This document shows positions 37,755 to 45,978 of a DNA stretch of 64,000 bases, one piece after another. The translations under genes were made by a program, and so were the position numbers. The notes under the pieces were generated by a model that made no database searches, had not been told where the DNA came from, and saw only the letters and a list, made by a program, of their open reading frames with translations. Source of the stretch: Methylotenera_A sp049687015 (GTDB taxonomy: Bacteria; Pseudomonadota; Gammaproteobacteria; Burkholderiales; Methylophilaceae); contig JBAVIP010000035.1 in the NCBI GenBank assembly GCA_049687015.1, positions 92,189-156,188 of the forward strand, in the 5' to 3' direction. Positions within the stretch are counted from its first letter, which is position 1; every line of letters starts with the position of its first letter.

Positions 37755-39113
37755 ATGAAATCCTTAATTGATTTAATACAAGTTGATTTAATCATTGAAG
37801 CCCGCTGGCTTTGTCCTGTAGTTCCAAGCAATACGCTGCTGGAGCATCAGGCCGTAGTCATCCGGTCTGGAAAGATTAATGATATCTGTGCGATCACCCA
37901 TGCCCATGCACAATATGAAGCAATCGAGACGGTATCATTGAATGAGCATGTGCTGATTCCCGGTCTGATTAACTTGCACTCGCATGCTGCCATGAACTTG
38001 ATGCGCGGCCTGGCCGATGACTTGCCATTGATGCCGTGGCTTGAACAGCATATCTGGCCGGCTGAACAGAAATTCGTGTCTCCTGGCTTTGTGCATGATG
38101 GCACGTTGCTGGCATGCGCAGAAATGTTAAGTGGCGGCATCACTACTTTTAATGATATGTATTTTTACCCGGAGTCAGCGGCCGAAGCCTGCTTGAAAAT
38201 GGGCATGCGGGCCAATCTGGGGTTGGCAGTGCTGGATTTTGCCACCCAATACGCTAACGATGCGGAAGGCTATATTCAGCAAGGTTTAGAAGCACGCGAT
38301 CATTTACGTGGTGAGGCGCTCTTGAGTTTTAGTTTCGCCCCGCACGCACCCTATACCGTTTCAGATACAACATTTGAGCGCATCATGACACTAGCCGAGC
38401 AGGTCGATATCGGTGTGCATACGCACATGCATGAAACACAGCGGGAAATTATTGATAGTGAGCGAATGCATGGTTTGCGGCCACTCGCCCGACTGGCTAA
38501 TTTGGGTTTATTGGGTCCCAATCTAACCTTGGCGCATTGTGTCTATTTAGATGATACCGAGATTAAGCTGCTGACCGAACATGGTTGTAGTATCGCGCAT
38601 TGCCCAAGCTCAAATTTAAAATTGGCTTCAGGGATTGCGCCCATCGCAAAATACGCCAAATATGGCGTCAATATTGGCTTGGGGACAGATGGCGCAGCCA
38701 GCAATAATCGCCTGGATATGTTTGCCGAAATGCGGCTTGCAGCCTTGCTGGCAAAAGGACAGAGTGGCGATGCCACTGCAATCTCCGCATATCAGGCGCT
38801 TGAAATGGCGACGATCAATGGCGCCAGAGCATTAGGATTGAATGATAAAATAGGCTCGATAGAAATTGGCAAATTGGCCGATTTAACTGCGGTGAAACTG
38901 ACCAATATTGAAACGCAGCCTTGTTTTGATCCGATGTCACATTTAGTCTATGTGGCTGGGCGCGAGCATGTAAGCCATGTTTGGGTGAATGGTGATCTGA
39001 AGTTCCATCGTCCAAAAAATAGTGAAGGCGTGTATCAGAATGTCGAACCGCAAGAGCTGCTTGATATTGTTGCCAAGTGGCAAACTAAGTTAAACGAATT
39101 TAAGTCAGAATAA
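37755..39113 (+). CDS. mtaD: 5-methylthioadenosine/S-adenosylhomocysteine deaminase (TRZ/ATZ family)
   Basis: A 452-residue metal-dependent amidohydrolase. The metal ligands appear in LHSHAAMN, HTHMHET and GLGTDGAASNN. Family members deaminate MTA or SAH and clear these by-products of SAM use; ubiG, a SAM methyltransferase, follows. The assignment within the amidohydrolases is by family and by the usual mtaD-ubiG-gph order in betaproteobacteria. The ATG follows the upstream terminator by 32 bp. Confidence 0.85.
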   Translation: MKSLIDLIQVDLIIEARWLCPVVPSNTLLEHQAVVIRSGKINDICAITHAHAQYEAIETVSLNEHVLIPGLINLHSHAAMNLMRGLADDLPLMPWLEQHIWPAEQKFVSPGFVHDGTLLACAEMLSGGITTFNDMYFYPESAAEACLKMGMRANLGLAVLDFATQYANDAEGYIQQGLEARDHLRGEALLSFSFAPHAPYTVSDTTFERIMTLAEQVDIGVHTHMHETQREIIDSERMHGLRPLARLANLGLLGPNLTLAHCVYLDDTEIKLLTEHGCSIAHCPSSNLKLASGIAPIAKYAKYGVNIGLGTDGAASNNRLDMFAEMRLAALLAKGQSGDATAISAYQALEMATINGARALGLNDKIGSIEIGKLADLTAVKLTNIETQPCFDPMSHLVYVAGREHVSHVWVNGDLKFHRPKNSEGVYQNVEPQELLDIVAKWQTKLNEFKSE

Positions 39114-39152
39114 ATTACGCGAATTTTAATGAAAAAATGATAAACGCAGACT

Positions 39153-39848
39153 ATGATAAATGCAGATATAGAAGAACTCAATAAATTCAGTGAGTTAGCG
39201 CATAAATGGTGGGATAAAACCAGCGAATTCAAACCGCTGCACGACATTAATCCACTGCGCCTTGGGTATATCGATAAAGCCGTTTCGCTGGATGGCAAAA
39301 CAGTGCTGGACGTAGGTTGCGGTGGCGGCATTTTGTCCGAATCGATGGCCATGAAAGGCGCTAAAGTTACCGGTATCGATTTAGGTGAAAAGGCTTTGAA
39401 AGTGGCGCAGTTGCATAGTTTGGAAAGCGGCGCAGAGGTGAATTACCGCCTGGTTCCTGTAGAAGAATTAGCAGCGGAACAGCCCGAAAGCTTTGATGTG
39501 GTGACCTGCCTGGAAATGCTGGAGCATGTGCCCGACCCCGCCAGCGTGGTGCATGCCTGTGCCAGGTTGGTAAAACCAGGCGGACATGTATTTTTTTCTA
39601 CCATCAACCGCAATCCCAAGGCCTATTTGCTGGCCGTGGTTGGCGCAGAATACGTTTTAAATATGCTGCCGCGCGGCACACACGACTATGCCAAATTTAT
39701 TAAGCCGTCAGAATTGGCAGGCTGGGCGCGGGTTGCAGGGTTGTCGCTGCATCATCAGGTCGGCATGAGCTATAACCCGATTACGCAGCATTACTGGCTT
39801 GGCGGCGATGTTTCAGTCAATTATCTAATGCATACCATTAAGGAATAA
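39153..39848 (+). CDS. ubiG: Ubiquinone biosynthesis O-methyltransferase UbiG
   Basis: A 231-residue class I SAM methyltransferase that carries out both O-methylations in ubiquinone synthesis. The N-terminal FSELAHKWWDKTSEFKPLH, motif I DVGCGGGILSE and YNPITQHYWLGGDVSVNY near the C-terminus are characteristic. Its stop codon is followed after one base by the left end of a MITE-like element, which separates it from gph. Confidence 0.95.
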   Translation: MINADIEELNKFSELAHKWWDKTSEFKPLHDINPLRLGYIDKAVSLDGKTVLDVGCGGGILSESMAMKGAKVTGIDLGEKALKVAQLHSLESGAEVNYRLVPVEELAAEQPESFDVVTCLEMLEHVPDPASVVHACARLVKPGGHVFFSTINRNPKAYLLAVVGAEYVLNMLPRGTHDYAKFIKPSELAGWARVAGLSLHHQVGMSYNPITQHYWLGGDVSVNYLMHTIKE

Positions 39849-39849
39849 A

Positions 39850-40154
39850 GGAATCTCTGATTAAGTCCGCCATGAGTCACGTTGCAACAAATGTAGCGAA
39901 GCGTAATTTGCAATTACGCCAATTTGAGATGATTGCAGGGCGCACGACGCTGGTCGTAGTTATTCTACGAAGCCAAGGAGTGCAACGAAGCCAAGCGCTC
40001 AAATTTGTTGCAACCCGCATGGGACAGGGCTTTCCAGGCGGTCTGCTGTGTCAATCCCCTCGCAAAGGGAGTGACCATTTGCTTCAAAGCTTTTTCTTGA
40101 ATCCCATCCTGCAAAGCCACTGTCGTGGCTATGGCGAACTTAATCAGAGGTTCC
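39850..40154. mobile_element. 305-bp MITE-like element between ubiG and gph
   Basis: The ends are 26-bp terminal inverted repeats (39850-39875 and 40129-40154) that match at 22 positions and begin GGAAYCTCTGATTAAG. Inside is a second inverted pair, GTTGCAACAAAT (39881-39892) with its complement at 40003-40014, and a third, AATTTGAG (39921-39928) with CTCAAATT (39998-40005), so the left half folds on itself. There is no transposase; an open frame at 39872-40159 looks like chance. The termini resemble those of insertion sequences, which would mobilise it in trans. No clear target duplication is visible. The element fills the gap between the two genes almost to the base. Confidence 0.75.
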
Positions 40155-40155
40155 A

Positions 40156-40851
40156 TTGATCAGCACCATACTTTTTGACCTGGATGGCACCTTGGTAGAC
40201 ACCGCGCCGGATTTAGGTTACGCACTGAACATTCAGCTGTGCAGACACGGCAAACCAGCTTTAAGCGATGCGACGATACGCCCGTATGCATCGCACGGCT
40301 CAAAGGGCTTGCTGGGGCTGGGTTTCGGCATTACGCCGGAGGATGCCAGTTTCTCAGCCTTGCGTGAGGAATACTTGAACATTTACGATGAAGTGTTTAC
40401 CCGTAGTCCGGTATTGTTAGACGGTATCGCAGAGCTGTTGCAAGCGATAGAAAAGAAACGACTCAAATGGGGAATTGTCACCAATAAACCACGCCGCTTT
40501 ACACTGCGCTTGATTGAAAGCATGGGCCTGCATCAACGCGCGGCCTGTATTATAAGCGGTGACGATGCAGCAAAGCCGAAACCATCCCCGGAGACCTTAT
40601 TGCTGGCTTGTAAGCAGGTGGGCGTCAAGCCTCAGGCATGTGTTTATGTGGGCGATGCCGAGCGCGATGTAGTGGCTGCAAAGGCTGCTGGGATGAAAAC
40701 GGTAGTGGCTTTATTTGGCTATATTGCTGATGTGAGCGATAAACCGCATGAATGGGGCGCAGATGCCCTGATACAAACACCAGCTGAATTGCTGGGTTTA
40801 TTGGCTGAAAACGCTTTGTTTAACACTGCTTGCGCCCCAATAGCGCCATAG
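40156..40851 (+). CDS. gph: Phosphoglycolate phosphatase Gph (HAD family)
   Basis: A 231-residue HAD phosphatase with FDLDGTLVDTAPDL (nucleophile Asp), the IVTNKP motif, KPKPSPETL and YVGDAERDVVAAKAAG. It removes phosphoglycolate formed by DNA repair or oxygenase side reactions. The start is a TTG at 40156; its only ribosome-binding-like sequence, AGAGG, lies inside the right terminal repeat of the MITE. It ends 3 bp before the recR stop on the other strand. Confidence 0.92.
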   Translation: MISTILFDLDGTLVDTAPDLGYALNIQLCRHGKPALSDATIRPYASHGSKGLLGLGFGITPEDASFSALREEYLNIYDEVFTRSPVLLDGIAELLQAIEKKRLKWGIVTNKPRRFTLRLIESMGLHQRAACIISGDDAAKPKPSPETLLLACKQVGVKPQACVYVGDAERDVVAAKAAGMKTVVALFGYIADVSDKPHEWGADALIQTPAELLGLLAENALFNTACAPIAP

Positions 40852-40854
40852 ATA

Positions 40855-41454
40855 CTAAAGCTGCTTGCGCCCAAGCAGCGCCATTGAAAGAGTTCCGCTA
40901 TCCACATATTCTATCTCGCCGCCCATCGGCAAGCCACGCGCAATGCGGCTGACAGCGATACCACGGGTTTTTAACAGCTCACTGATATAGTGCGCGGTGG
41001 CTTCGCCTTCAACCGTGTAATTGGTAGCTAAAATCACCTCACTCACAATACCGTCCTGAGCACGTTTAATCAGCTTGTCCAGGTTGATTTCTTTCGGGCC
41101 AATGCCGTCCAGCGGCGATAATCTCCCCATCAGCACAAAATACATGCCGGTGTAAGATTGTGTCTGTTCCATCATCATTAAATCGGTCGGCATCTCGACC
41201 ACACAAAGCTGGGAGGTATCACGTTTCTCCGATTCACAGAGCGGGCAAACATTAGTCTCGGAAAAATTATTGCAAAGCGTGCAGTGCCCCAGCACCTGCA
41301 GCGCATGGTCGAGCGACAAAGCCAACCCGCTGGCGCCTTTTCTGTCGCGCTGCAGCAAGTGGTAAGCCATGCGCAGCGCCGACTTTGGCCCAACGCCGGG
41401 CAAGCAGCGTAGCGATTCGATGAGTTGCTCTAAAGCGGGGGGATTTTTCACCAA
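40855..41454 (-). CDS. recR: Recombination mediator RecR
   Basis: A 199-residue protein of the RecFOR pathway. It has the N-terminal helix-hairpin-helix (LRCLPGVGPKSALRMAYHLL), the four-cysteine zinc finger CTLCNNFSETNVCPLC and the Toprim domain (VVEMPTDLMMMEQT...LMGRLSPLDGIGP). A perfect CTGCTTG/CAAGCAG hairpin (40861-40878) lies in its last codons and could slow or stop transcription between it and gph. It is the last gene of the dnaX-ybaB-recR operon. Confidence 0.96.
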   Translation of the reverse strand: MVKNPPALEQLIESLRCLPGVGPKSALRMAYHLLQRDRKGASGLALSLDHALQVLGHCTLCNNFSETNVCPLCESEKRDTSQLCVVEMPTDLMMMEQTQSYTGMYFVLMGRLSPLDGIGPKEINLDKLIKRAQDGIVSEVILATNYTVEGEATAHYISELLKTRGIAVSRIARGLPMGGEIEYVDSGTLSMALLGRKQL

Positions 41455-41473
41455 TGCAGACTAAAGACCTAAA

Positions 41474-41782
41474 TTAAAACGGCAGCTTGAAGCCGGCCGG
41501 CATCATGCCGCTCATGCGCGCATTAGAGGTCGCCTCGGCTTTTGCTCTTGCGTCATTCAGGGCAATCAGCAGCAAGTCTTCCAGGGTTTCCCGGTCATCC
41601 ATTGCCGCATCGTCAATTGACACGCGCTTCACCGCGTTGTTGCAAGTCATGGTGACTTTGACCATGCCATTGCTCGCAATGCCTTCTACCTCGGTTACGG
41701 CCAGTTCGGCTTGCGCCTTTTGCATATTGGCCTGCATCATTTGGGCCTGTTTCATCATGTTGCCCATGCCACCTTTCATCAT
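41474..41782 (-). CDS. YbaB/EbfC nucleoid-associated protein
   Basis: A 102-residue DNA-binding protein of the YbaB/EbfC family. A methionine/glutamine-rich helical N-terminus (MMKQAQMMQANMQKAQAEL) is followed by the central strands (VEGIASNGMVKVTMTCN). It is located between dnaX and recR as in most bacteria. The start ATG has AAAAAGGAGCAG just upstream. Confidence 0.95.
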   Translation of the reverse strand: MMKGGMGNMMKQAQMMQANMQKAQAELAVTEVEGIASNGMVKVTMTCNNAVKRVSIDDAAMDDRETLEDLLLIALNDARAKAEATSNARMSGMMPAGFKLPF

Positions 41783-41826
41783 AATTTCTGCTCCTTTTTA
41801 GTTTAAATTTTTGAAAATTATATTTT

Positions 41827-43476
41827 TCAAATGGGCTTAATGGAATTGGGGATAATGGAGGCGTCAAAATCCTGGATGAGCGCCTGCACAAAACTATCCT
41901 GCATAATGGCGGCCTCTGCGTTAGATTTTATGTTGGCCTTTTCAACCGCACTCTGCTTGGCCGGAGTGTTGGCGTCGCTGTTAATTTCAAAATTCAGACG
42001 CATTTTTCTGCCAAAATGTTCGTTAATCGCGCTGGATAATTTTTCTTGATAATTGGGGCTGACCAAGTGTTTCTGGCTTTCAGCTACGCGCAGCGTCAGG
42101 CTGTTGTCATCAAAACTCACTAACTCGCAATTTTGTGCCAGGGCGCGCGCCAAGCCGAGTTTGAGACTTTGTTCAACTAATTTTCGCCAGTCACCATCAA
42201 AAACAGTCGGGCTGGAAGGCAATACCGGCGCGGTTTCCAGAGCATCAATTTCGACTGGTTTGACTTGTTTCGGCGTCGATTCAATCTGCTGCGCCTGAGG
42301 CGGGGTTTGTACGGCCTGCTTTGCGCTGGGCTGTGCTTGAGTATCGGTCTGATACGCCGGCTTGCTGGCAGGTTTGTCGGTTTTATCGCCTTCTTGCGGC
42401 GCAAATGCCAGCATCCGCAACAAGGTCATGGTAAAGCCGGCATATTCATCTGGCGCCAGGCCAATATCACGGCGGCCCAGCAGCGCAATCTGGTAATAAA
42501 GCTGGATGGTTTCCGGACTTAGTTTTCCTGCCAGATCAAGCAACAGGGCACGTTCTGGCAGATCATCCGCGAAGCTTTCAGGCACGGTTTGCGCCATGGC
42601 AATCTGGTGCAGAATATTGGCCAAATCGTTCAATGCCGCTTCAAACGAGATATTGCGCATTTGCATCGCTTGCGCTTTTGCAACCAAGGCAGCGCCGTCG
42701 TTTTGTATGAGCGCCTGAATAATTTCGTACAAATAAGTCTGGTCAATCGCGCCGAGCATGCTGCGCACTTCGGCCTCGTTCACGGTCTGGTTGCCGTAGG
42801 CAATCGCCTGATCCGTCAGCGAAAGCGCATCACGCATGCTGCCTGCAGCGGCGCGTGAAATCAGGCTAATGGCGGAGGGTTCGAAACTGATGTTTTCCTG
42901 CGTGAGCACACTCTGTAAATACTCTGCAATAGTGGCGCTGGCCATTTGCCGCAAATTAAACTGCAAGCAGCGCGATAGCACGGTCACGGGCACTTTTTGC
43001 GGGTCAGTAGTGGCTAGAATGAATTTAACGTGCGCTGGAGGCTCCTCCAGCGTTTTCAGCATGGCATTGAAGGCGCTTTTAGACAGCATATGCACTTCAT
43101 CGATGATATACACCTTAAAACGGCCTACCGTTGGCGCATATTGGGCGTTATCGAGCAGGTCGCGCATGGCGTCGACTTGCGTATTGCTGGCGGCATCCAC
43201 TTCCAGCAAATCCACGAAACGGCCTTTGTCGATTTCGATGCAGGCGTTACAAACGCCACAGGGCGTGGCGGTAATGCCGGTTTCGCAATTCAATGATTTA
43301 GCCAAGATGCGGGCGAGGGTGGTTTTGCCCACTCCACGTGTGCCAGTGAACAGGTAGGCATGATGTAAGCGCTGCTGGCTTAAAGCGTTGGTTAGCGCAC
43401 GCACCACATGCGGCTGGCCGACCAAGGTTTCAAACGATTTTGGGCGCCATTTGCGCGCTAAGACTAGATATGACAT
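41827..43476 (-). CDS. dnaX: DNA polymerase III subunits gamma/tau
   Basis: A 549-residue clamp-loader ATPase: Walker A GTRGVGKTT, a zinc-binding CGVCNACIEI, Walker B YIIDEVHML, sensor 1 ILATTDPQK, and a C-terminal region after a Gln/Pro/Thr-rich linker (about residues 365-430) that would contact the polymerase. No obvious slippery frameshift sequence was found, so whether a short gamma form is made is unknown. The gene starts downstream of the SRP RNA and leads the dnaX-ybaB-recR operon. Confidence 0.96.
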   Translation of the reverse strand: MSYLVLARKWRPKSFETLVGQPHVVRALTNALSQQRLHHAYLFTGTRGVGKTTLARILAKSLNCETGITATPCGVCNACIEIDKGRFVDLLEVDAASNTQVDAMRDLLDNAQYAPTVGRFKVYIIDEVHMLSKSAFNAMLKTLEEPPAHVKFILATTDPQKVPVTVLSRCLQFNLRQMASATIAEYLQSVLTQENISFEPSAISLISRAAAGSMRDALSLTDQAIAYGNQTVNEAEVRSMLGAIDQTYLYEIIQALIQNDGAALVAKAQAMQMRNISFEAALNDLANILHQIAMAQTVPESFADDLPERALLLDLAGKLSPETIQLYYQIALLGRRDIGLAPDEYAGFTMTLLRMLAFAPQEGDKTDKPASKPAYQTDTQAQPSAKQAVQTPPQAQQIESTPKQVKPVEIDALETAPVLPSSPTVFDGDWRKLVEQSLKLGLARALAQNCELVSFDDNSLTLRVAESQKHLVSPNYQEKLSSAINEHFGRKMRLNFEINSDANTPAKQSAVEKANIKSNAEAAIMQDSFVQALIQDFDASIIPNSIKPI

Positions 43477-43576
43477 AAGCTAAATTTTAGCTGAAAATCA
43501 GCAATTCATCTAAAGCTAAATTAAATGGCCTGAATAAATATTAAATACTATGAGGTGGCGACATCATTCTGTTGAT

Positions 43577-43657
43577 AAATCAAAAAGAACAAGACGGAGC
43601 GCCGTAGATAGTACGTGTGTGTACAGCAAGGCGCGACAACACAGTTATTTTTGATTT
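43577..43657. repeat. 81-bp nested palindrome between ffs and dnaX
   Basis: Outer arms AAATCAAAAAGAAC (43577-43590) and its complement (43644-43657) match at 13 of 14 positions. Inside are GCGCC/GGCGC arms (43599-43603, 43630-43634) and GTAC pairs around a GTGTGT loop. The whole could form one interrupted hairpin. It lies downstream of ffs in its direction and upstream of dnaX, so it may terminate ffs or be an intergenic repeat. Confidence 0.65.
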
Positions 43658-43676
43658 AGAAATAAAATGTAGAAGA

Positions 43677-43770
43677 GGCGAGCCTTGCCCCCGGCACTTG
43701 CTCAATAGTTGTGGCTGCTTGCTTCCGCATCTGACCAGGTTGGCTACTTTACAATGCGGGGAGGCCCGCC
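43677..43770 (-). ncRNA. ffs: Signal recognition particle RNA (4.5S type)
   Basis: The minus strand contains GGTCAGATGCGGAAGCAAGC followed by AGCC, the universal SRP loop (GGUCAG ... GGAAGCARGCAGCC) that binds Ffh. The ends GGCGGGCCTCCCC and GGGGGCAAGGCTCGCC pair to close a single long hairpin of about 94 nt, as in 4.5S RNA. It lies upstream of dnaX on the same strand. Exact ends are estimated from the pairing. Confidence 0.93.
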
Positions 43771-44002
43771 AGCCGAGATTTTACCTTAATTTGCAGCATT
43801 ACCCACAATGTTTGGCGGGTTTTTTCTAATAACATCCATTCTTGCAGTGCAGAACTGCGTGTAAATTGTGATTGGGAGACAGATATTTCTTTAAAACAGA
43901 GCGATAAAAGTATTCCTTAATTCGCTTTTGATTTTGTCGTTTAGTAGGAAAATATAACCAATGCAATTCATTTGATAACAGCTAATCAGTTAATGGAACA
44001 CT

Positions 44003-45904
44003 ATGCTTAATATCAGCAAACAAAATAAATCTGCGCTCACACCGATCAATATTGCCCGTGAAACTATCAAGCAGATGGCAGTGCGGCGTGTGGAACCTAC
44101 GCCAGAAAATTACCAGCTTATTTATAACGAAGTAGCTGATATTCCGGCAGATGAAAATCTGGAAAGCGCAATTAGAAAAGCACTCCAACAGTTACCAAGC
44201 GAAACAACGGAACAAAATAATTGGATTAATCGCTGGGAAAAACTGTTAAAACAGAACAATTGGGCAGCCCTGCCGACGTTGCTGGGTGAGGGCATGGACA
44301 CCAGCATTACGTTTTCAGAGCAATGGCCAGGGACCATCCGTGAGCTTTTGCTGGCTTGGGATACCAAACATATAGGGCTGGATTCATCACAGAAAAGGGA
44401 GGCGCTGGAACGATTGCTCATCAATTTTGGCGGTGATCCGCTTCTGGCACAAAAAATACAGAATCTGGCTAAAAGCTGGATGCAATACAGCGACAGCAGG
44501 ATGGGGCAGCAGACAGGGGCAATAGCAAATACCGAGGGCACGACGGGAGAAGACGATACGCAAACGCCCGCAGCAAATTCATCCAGCACTGCGCTTTCTA
44601 CCGATGTTGCCGCAACGGCAGTAGAAACGACCGTTAATGCCGCATATGACTCGGACCAGTTCCAGGAAACTTTCCGTATCTTGCAGGACATGCTTAAGCA
44701 ATCGCTGAATCATGGCTTGATTCCAAGATTGGACGGTTATCCTGAACTCAAAGAGGAGGCGCTTGCAATTTTCATCCTCACTGAAAAGGCGCGCAAGTTA
44801 AAAGATTGGCAGTTTATGGCCAAGCAGTTCAGGGCGCTTCTGGTACGTGTTGAACTGATCGGAGCCAACGAAGATGGCATGAAGCAAGATTTATTGAGAT
44901 TGCTGAAATTGTTGATTGATAATATCAGTGAACTGGTTGCTGACGACCAATGGATACGCGGGCAGATTGCCGTAGTGCAAACCATCGTCTCGAGTCCGCT
45001 TGAAAGGGCGCTAATTCAGGATGCAGAAAAGAGTCTGAAAGAGGTGATATTCAAGCAGGGCATGCTAAAACACAGCCTGAACGAAGCCAAAACCTCTTTC
45101 AAAAATATGATATCAATTTTTGTTGATCGCTTGGGACACATGTCTGATTCAAGCGGTACTTATCAGGAAAAAATTGAAAGTTACGCCGGAAAACTATCAG
45201 AAACAGAAGATATCTTGCAAATCAATGAGCTTTTGGAAAACCTGATGAAAGATACACATACCATGCAGACTGAGATTGTGCATTCGCGCGAGGTATTGCT
45301 GCAACAGCGCGATAATGTTGAATCGGCACAGGAAAAAATCCGCAGTCTACAAGAGGAGTTAACCCAACTCAGTGAAGCCGTACGGGTAGACCAATTGACT
45401 GGTGTGCTTAACCGACGCGGCCTTGATGAGGCCATGGTGAGAGAGATTTCGCGTGCCAAACGCGGGGGCGGTCAGTTAAGTGTCGCTTTGCTCGATATTG
45501 ATAATTTTAAAAGGTTGAACGACACCTATGGGCACCATGTAGGCGATACCGCATTGCAGCACCTGGCCAAGACAATAAAAGAAACCATCAGGCCGACGGA
45601 TGTGGTGTCACGCTTTGGCGGCGAAGAGTTTGTCATATTGCTGCCGGACACCGACCTGAGTCAGGCAGTCATGACCATTCAGCGGTTGCAGCGGGCACTC
45701 ACAAAGCAGTTTTTTATGGGCAATAACGATCGATTGCTCATTACTTTCAGTGCCGGCGTTGCGCTGCTTAGAAAAGATGAAGAAGAGGCTAGCGTCTTGC
45801 ATCGTGCCGATCAATCGATGTACCTGGCGAAAAAAACAGGCAAAAACCGCGTCATGACTGAAAGAGATTTGACTGAAAATGATTTGAACAGTAAAGAAGC
45901 TTAA
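44003..45904 (+). CDS. Diguanylate cyclase with long N-terminal helical region
   Basis: A 633-residue protein without clear transmembrane segments. Residues 1-460 are helical and coiled-coil (strongest about 380-465); the C-terminal GGDEF domain has RFGGEEF, so the active site is intact. An RxxD inhibitory site (RPTD) lies exactly five residues before GGEEF, so product inhibition by c-di-GMP is expected. It starts a signalling block next to flagellar genes, and a PilZ-like protein is encoded at 23.5 kb. The N-terminal region is of the kind seen in betaproteobacterial DgcP-like cyclases, but I cannot assign a signal. Confidence 0.9.
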   Translation: MLNISKQNKSALTPINIARETIKQMAVRRVEPTPENYQLIYNEVADIPADENLESAIRKALQQLPSETTEQNNWINRWEKLLKQNNWAALPTLLGEGMDTSITFSEQWPGTIRELLLAWDTKHIGLDSSQKREALERLLINFGGDPLLAQKIQNLAKSWMQYSDSRMGQQTGAIANTEGTTGEDDTQTPAANSSSTALSTDVAATAVETTVNAAYDSDQFQETFRILQDMLKQSLNHGLIPRLDGYPELKEEALAIFILTEKARKLKDWQFMAKQFRALLVRVELIGANEDGMKQDLLRLLKLLIDNISELVADDQWIRGQIAVVQTIVSSPLERALIQDAEKSLKEVIFKQGMLKHSLNEAKTSFKNMISIFVDRLGHMSDSSGTYQEKIESYAGKLSETEDILQINELLENLMKDTHTMQTEIVHSREVLLQQRDNVESAQEKIRSLQEELTQLSEAVRVDQLTGVLNRRGLDEAMVREISRAKRGGGQLSVALLDIDNFKRLNDTYGHHVGDTALQHLAKTIKETIRPTDVVSRFGGEEFVILLPDTDLSQAVMTIQRLQRALTKQFFMGNNDRLLITFSAGVALLRKDEEEASVLHRADQSMYLAKKTGKNRVMTERDLTENDLNSKEA

Positions 45905-45978
45905 TGGAAAAGAAAAGTTAGTTATAATAGACTTGATACATTGATACTTAATTAACAAAAATAAACAGGGTAGTTCAA

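Noticed and set aside
39872..40159. 95-codon frame inside the MITE-like element
   Set aside because: It crosses the inverted repeats, has no recognisable domain and ends in the gph start; more likely chance.
40861..40878. Intrinsic terminator between gph and recR
   Set aside because: A perfect 7-bp hairpin is present but lies in recR codons and lacks a T run on either side, so it was only noted with recR.
42836..43357. 173-codon plus-strand frame opposite dnaX
   Set aside because: Antisense to conserved dnaX motifs; no start signal.
43617..43829. 70-codon plus-strand frame over the SRP RNA
   Set aside because: Lies opposite the SRP RNA and has no ribosome binding site.
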